From Ectopseudomonas toyotomiensis (lineage in GTDB: Bacteria; Pseudomonadota; Gammaproteobacteria; Pseudomonadales; Pseudomonadaceae), in NCBI RefSeq assembly GCF_900115695.1, contig NZ_FOXK01000007.1:62001-126000 (forward strand): 64,000 nucleotides of DNA, read 5' to 3'. The position numbers and the translations under genes were made by a program. The stretch's first letter is position 1; each line of letters begins with the position of its first letter. Under the pieces are notes generated by a model, which saw only the letters and a program-made list of their open reading frames with translations, made no database searches and had not been told where the DNA came from. Below are positions 61,196-64,000 of the stretch, piece by piece.

Positions 61196-61813
61196 TCAAG
61201 CCGGAGTCAGACACTCCGGCGCATCCAGCTGTGGATCGTTGACCAGCGTTGCCAGCGCGCGCTCACGTAGCGCCATCTGCGGCTTGAGCAGCAGCGCTGC
61301 CAGTTGCTCGGGGGGCGTGTCGTTGCTCAACCACAACGCCTGTTCGTGCTCACCGAGAATCAAGGGCCGCCGCAGCGTGGCAGCTTCCTGAGTGATCAGC
61401 GCCACGCTCAGGTACTCCTGCCCGCCCACCGGATAAAGCTCCCACAACGCCGCGAAATACATCAGGGGCTCACCGTTGCTCATCCAGTACGGCCGCTTGC
61501 GCGCGCCACCGCGCCACTCATAAAAGCCATTGGCCGGCAGCAGCGCGCGGCGCTGGCGGAAGGGCTCACGGAACATCGGCTGCTCGGCCAGGGTTTCGGC
61601 GCGGGCATGAGCCGGGGTCTTGGACAGATCCTTGAGCCACGCCGGCGTCAGTCCCCAACGCGCCGCGGCCGCTTGCGGCCCTTGCTCGCCAGCACGCAAC
61701 ATCAGCACCTGGCCGTTGGGCGCCAGATTCCAGCGCGGCTTCTGGTCGGCGGGAAAGCCGGGTAACGCCGCAAAAGAGGGCGACCAGCGGAACAGGGCAT
61801 AACGTCCACACAT
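61196..61813 (-). CDS. yedK: SRAP (HMCES/YedK) abasic-site processing protein
   Basis: A 205-residue SOS-response-associated peptidase family protein that forms a covalent crosslink to abasic sites in single-stranded DNA through its N-terminal cysteine. The start MCGRYALF leaves Cys2 as the reactive residue after methionine removal; NGFYEWRGGARKRPYW holds the catalytic Glu, and LILGEHEQALWL the conserved His. No LexA box was noticed nearby. Single gene. Confidence 0.94.
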   Translation of the reverse strand: MCGRYALFRWSPSFAALPGFPADQKPRWNLAPNGQVLMLRAGEQGPQAAAARWGLTPAWLKDLSKTPAHARAETLAEQPMFREPFRQRRALLPANGFYEWRGGARKRPYWMSNGEPLMYFAALWELYPVGGQEYLSVALITQEAATLRRPLILGEHEQALWLSNDTPPEQLAALLLKPQMALRERALATLVNDPQLDAPECLTPA

Positions 61814-61840
61814 GAAACGACTCGACAGGCAGGGGGCGCG

Positions 61841-62101
61841 TCAACAGAGCAACACGCCCTGAAAGGACTCTGGCTCATCGCCAGGCACAGGTTGCGCCGC
61901 ATTGTACTCAGCGATCAGCGTCCGTGCCCGCTCGGCGTAGTGATCAGCGACGACCAAGCCGAGCAGGCCACACGCCGGCAACTCCCCCACCGCACCGACC
62001 AGATGCTGACCGAGCAGATGCGCCTCAACGCCCTCACTGGCCAGCATGTCCACCAGCATCTGCCCTTCCAGCAGGTTTTCCGGTTCGTAGATTCGTTGCA
62101 T
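61841..62101 (-). CDS. DUF2007 protein
   Basis: An 86-residue protein of unknown function with the DUF2007 pattern: MQRIYEPENLLEGQMLVDML, EGVEAHLLGQHLVGAVGELP, then GLVVADHYAERARTLIAEYN. Some relatives are fused to PII-like signalling modules, but that is not evidence here. Its ATG overlaps the stop of the CPXCG gene by 1 bp (TGATG), so the two are translationally coupled; the upstream extension of the frame to 62179 is rejected. Confidence 0.88.
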   Translation of the reverse strand: MQRIYEPENLLEGQMLVDMLASEGVEAHLLGQHLVGAVGELPACGLLGLVVADHYAERARTLIAEYNAAQPVPGDEPESFQGVLLC

Positions 62102-62283
62102 CAGTCGTTCTCCCCGCGAACGTCCAACTCCCACTCGGTGCCGTCCGTACGCAGCTCGAACTCGATCGGCCGACAGCACACCGGACAGTCTTCGATGTAG
62201 GACTGATCACCACCCGACAGATCCAGCAGCGCCTCGGCCGGCTCGCCGCAATAGGGGCAATAATACAACTGGCTTTCCAGCAT
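62101..62283 (-). CDS. CPXCG-motif cysteine-rich protein
   Basis: A 60-residue protein with two zinc-ribbon-like knuckles, YYCPYCGEP and EDCPVCCRP, giving five cysteines in total. Function unknown; conserved small zinc proteins of this type are frequent in gammaproteobacteria. Starts at the ATG 62283 with GAGGCCGCG upstream. Overlaps the DUF2007 gene by one base. Confidence 0.9.
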   Translation of the reverse strand: MLESQLYYCPYCGEPAEALLDLSGGDQSYIEDCPVCCRPIEFELRTDGTEWELDVRGEND

Positions 62284-62382
62284 CGCGGCCTCCTTGTGAC
62301 TTGGCGGTATAATCGCCGGTCTACTGCTCACCCTGTTTAAGCAGACCCCCTTTCAACCTTAGCCGTTCTAGAACAAGAGAGC

Positions 62383-63546
62383 ATGATGGGCGCATTCGAT
62401 GCCATCCGACCCTATGCCGATGCAGAAGTGCGCCCCGTACTGGCGCGCCTGCTCGCCGACCCGGCGTTTCTCGGCACCCTCACCCGTTTTCGCTTCCCGC
62501 GCCTGGCCGGGCCACTCGGCTGGCTGCTCAAGCCGCTGATCACCGCGCGGCTGCGCAGCGAGTTCGCCAGCATCGATTCGGTTTCCAAGCTGCAGGAAAA
62601 GATCGAACCCTATATCGATCGCACCATCGAGCATGCCAGTGATGGCATCAGCTACTCCGGCCTGGAACACCTGCAATCGGGCAAGCCCTACCTGTACCTG
62701 GCCAACCATCGCGATATCGTCATGGACCCGGCCTTCGTCAATTACGCCGTCTACCACGCCGGCCTGCAGACGCCACGTATCGCCATCGGCGACAACCTGC
62801 TGCAGCGCCCCTTCGTCAGCGACCTGATGCGCCTGAACAAGAGCTTCATCGTGCACCGCTCGATCAGCGGGCGACGCGAGAAGCTGGCGGCCTATCAATT
62901 GCTCTCGGCCTATATCAACCACTCGATTCGCGAAGATGGCGAGTCGATCTGGATCGCCCAGGCCGAGGGCCGCGCCAAGGACGGTGACGACCGTACCGAC
63001 TCGGCCATCCTCAAGATGTTCCACATGAGCCGCAAGGATGAGCCGTTCGCCGCCGTGATCGATTCGCTGAACCTGATCCCGGTGTCGATCAGCTACGAGT
63101 ACGATCCCTGCGACCTGGCCAAGGCCCGCGAACTCTGCGTACGCGCCGCCACGGGCAGCTATACCAAGGCGCCGGGCGAAGACGACACCAGCATCGCCCT
63201 GGGCATCACCGGCTACAAAGGGCGCGTGCATCTGCACTTCAGTCCGCCTGTCGCCGGCCTGGAGGACACCAAGCAGCTTGCCCAGGAGATGGATCGTCAC
63301 ATTCTCGGCCAGTATCGCCTGTTCCCCGTGCACTACTTGGCCTACGCCATGTGGGAAGGCCGCGAGGCCGAGCTGAACGTGCCAGCAGCAAGCGACGTAT
63401 TCGATGCCGCGGAACTGGCCAAGGCCGAAGCGCAGTGGAACAAACGCCTGGCCGCCTGCAGCGCCGAAGAAAAGCCGTTCCTGATCCTGCAGTACGCCAA
63501 TCCGGTGCGCAATCAGTACCGGATCAAGGTGGGTCTGCCTCTGTAA
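62383..63546 (+). CDS. PlsC/PlsB-superfamily acyltransferase with variant motif
   Basis: A 387-residue soluble-looking acyltransferase. Motif I is YLANHRDIVMDPAFV (about 104-118): the His and the later Asp are separated by five residues instead of the usual four, though an Asp also sits at +2. Motif III appears as AQAEGRAKDGDDRTD instead of PEGTRS. It is most like uncharacterised 1-acylglycerol-phosphate acyltransferase homologues of Pseudomonas. Start ATG 62383 (or the next codon) has AGAGAG upstream. A very strong terminator follows. Confidence 0.85.
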   Translation: MMGAFDAIRPYADAEVRPVLARLLADPAFLGTLTRFRFPRLAGPLGWLLKPLITARLRSEFASIDSVSKLQEKIEPYIDRTIEHASDGISYSGLEHLQSGKPYLYLANHRDIVMDPAFVNYAVYHAGLQTPRIAIGDNLLQRPFVSDLMRLNKSFIVHRSISGRREKLAAYQLLSAYINHSIREDGESIWIAQAEGRAKDGDDRTDSAILKMFHMSRKDEPFAAVIDSLNLIPVSISYEYDPCDLAKARELCVRAATGSYTKAPGEDDTSIALGITGYKGRVHLHFSPPVAGLEDTKQLAQEMDRHILGQYRLFPVHYLAYAMWEGREAELNVPAASDVFDAAELAKAEAQWNKRLAACSAEEKPFLILQYANPVRNQYRIKVGLPL

Positions 63547-63560
63547 GAGGCCCGCGCTAC

Positions 63561-63598
63561 AAACGAAAACGGCAGCCTGATGGCTGCCGTTTTCGTTT
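63561..63598. terminator. Strong bidirectional terminator
   Basis: A perfect 17 bp stem (63561-63577 with 63582-63598; core GGCAGCC/GGCTGCC) and 4 nt loop flanked by A/T runs, between convergent genes. Confidence 0.95.
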
Positions 63599-63610
63599 AG
63601 CGCTCAAGCA

Positions 63611-63886
63611 TCAAAGCCGTGTGCTGAGCCAGGACAGCAGCAGGGCTGCGCCCAGGCAGACGGCGCCAAAACGGTAGAAGAAGCGGTTGATGCGCACAGT
63701 GCGCTCATCCTGTGCTTCGCTTTCGTCCAGCTCACCCTGAGCCAGCACGCGCGCCATACCGCGCTGCTCACGCACGCGAGTCATCAGACACAGCCAGGCA
63801 CCCGCCAACGCGAAGAACAATGCCAGCGAATTCACCACCCCGGCCGGATGGACGAGAAACAGCGACCACAACATCTGCAGCGACAT
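63611..63886 (-). CDS. Small membrane protein of unknown function
   Basis: A 91-residue protein with two predicted membrane helices (VVNSLALFFALAGAWLCLM and FYRFGAVCLGAALLLSWLS) and a charged central loop with REQRGMARVLAQGELDESEA. I recognise no family. The start at the ATG 63886 (MSLQMLWSLFLVHPAG) is preferred because GAGG lies upstream; the open frame reaches 63931. Convergent with the acyltransferase gene. The remaining 114 bp to the right edge show nothing clear. Confidence 0.65.
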   Translation of the reverse strand: MSLQMLWSLFLVHPAGVVNSLALFFALAGAWLCLMTRVREQRGMARVLAQGELDESEAQDERTVRINRFFYRFGAVCLGAALLLSWLSTRL

Positions 63887-64000
63887 GCAACACCTCGAGA
63901 ACAGCATGGTGCAGCAACCCCGCCACTGCACCAGAATGGGGATTTCGGCCGAGAAACGGTACGTCTCGACCCTCGAAAAGTCGTCGCGCAGTGTACTGAA

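Overview
The window is a gene-dense, GC-rich chromosomal segment of a gammaproteobacterium, almost certainly Pseudomonas in the broad sense. Supporting signs are the gene order rlmE-yhbY-greA-carBA-dapB-dnaJK-grpE-recN-fur-omlA-rnfH-ratA-smpB-lldR-lldPD, the pairs slyD-like/ackA-pta and hprA/rsmC, a Fur with a single cysteine, and Pseudomonas-type intergenic palindromes. Assignment to the mendocina/oleovorans side of the genus is only an impression. There are no rRNA or tRNA genes, no CRISPR array, no prophage and no intact insertion sequence; one MITE-like element is present.

Layout. 1-17 kb: housekeeping block on mostly the minus strand. It holds the rRNA methyltransferase RlmE (cut by the window edge), YhbY, GreA, carbamoyl-phosphate synthase, DapB, the DnaJ/DnaK/GrpE chaperone set, RecN, Fur, BamE/OmlA, RnfH, RatA, a sodium-coupled transporter and SmpB. 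A heat-shock (sigma32) promoter for grpE lies back to back with a LexA-controlled recN promoter. 17-22.7 kb: lactate utilisation unit (LldR, permease, L-lactate dehydrogenase, and an E. coli-type Dld D-lactate dehydrogenase) with a clear operator. 22.9-32.5 kb: ClpB, nitroreductase, glutathione peroxidase, SlyD-like isomerase, the ackA-pta acetate pathway and a PlsC-type acyltransferase. 32.4-38.5 kb: a MITE-like repeat, then a two-gene signalling unit, a CHASE/PAS hybrid kinase with three receiver domains and a REC-PAS-GGDEF-EAL protein. 38.7-41.9 kb: two tandem OmpA-like lipoproteins, a metallo-beta-lactamase-fold hydrolase and an AraC regulator.

42-53.6 kb looks like a lipid or hydrophobic-substrate locus: a PF10118 diiron-type protein, an alpha/beta hydrolase, a MalT-like LuxR regulator, a DUF1329 periplasmic protein, a DUF1302 outer-membrane barrel, an acyl-CoA ligase and a thiolase. 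A PsrA-like box sits upstream of the DUF1302-DUF1329 pair. The simplest reading is entry of a fatty-acyl-like compound through the outer membrane, periplasmic hand-over, CoA activation and thiolysis; this is inference and is the best candidate for an undescribed system here.

53.7-64 kb: LysE-type exporter, hydroxypyruvate reductase, RsmC, a yybP-ykoY manganese riboswitch in front of a GDT1-family manganese exporter, a SnoaL-like protein, an M48 lipoprotein protease, a chemoreceptor with a sigma28 promoter, an SRAP protein, two small cysteine-rich/DUF2007 proteins, an unusual acyltransferase and a small membrane protein.
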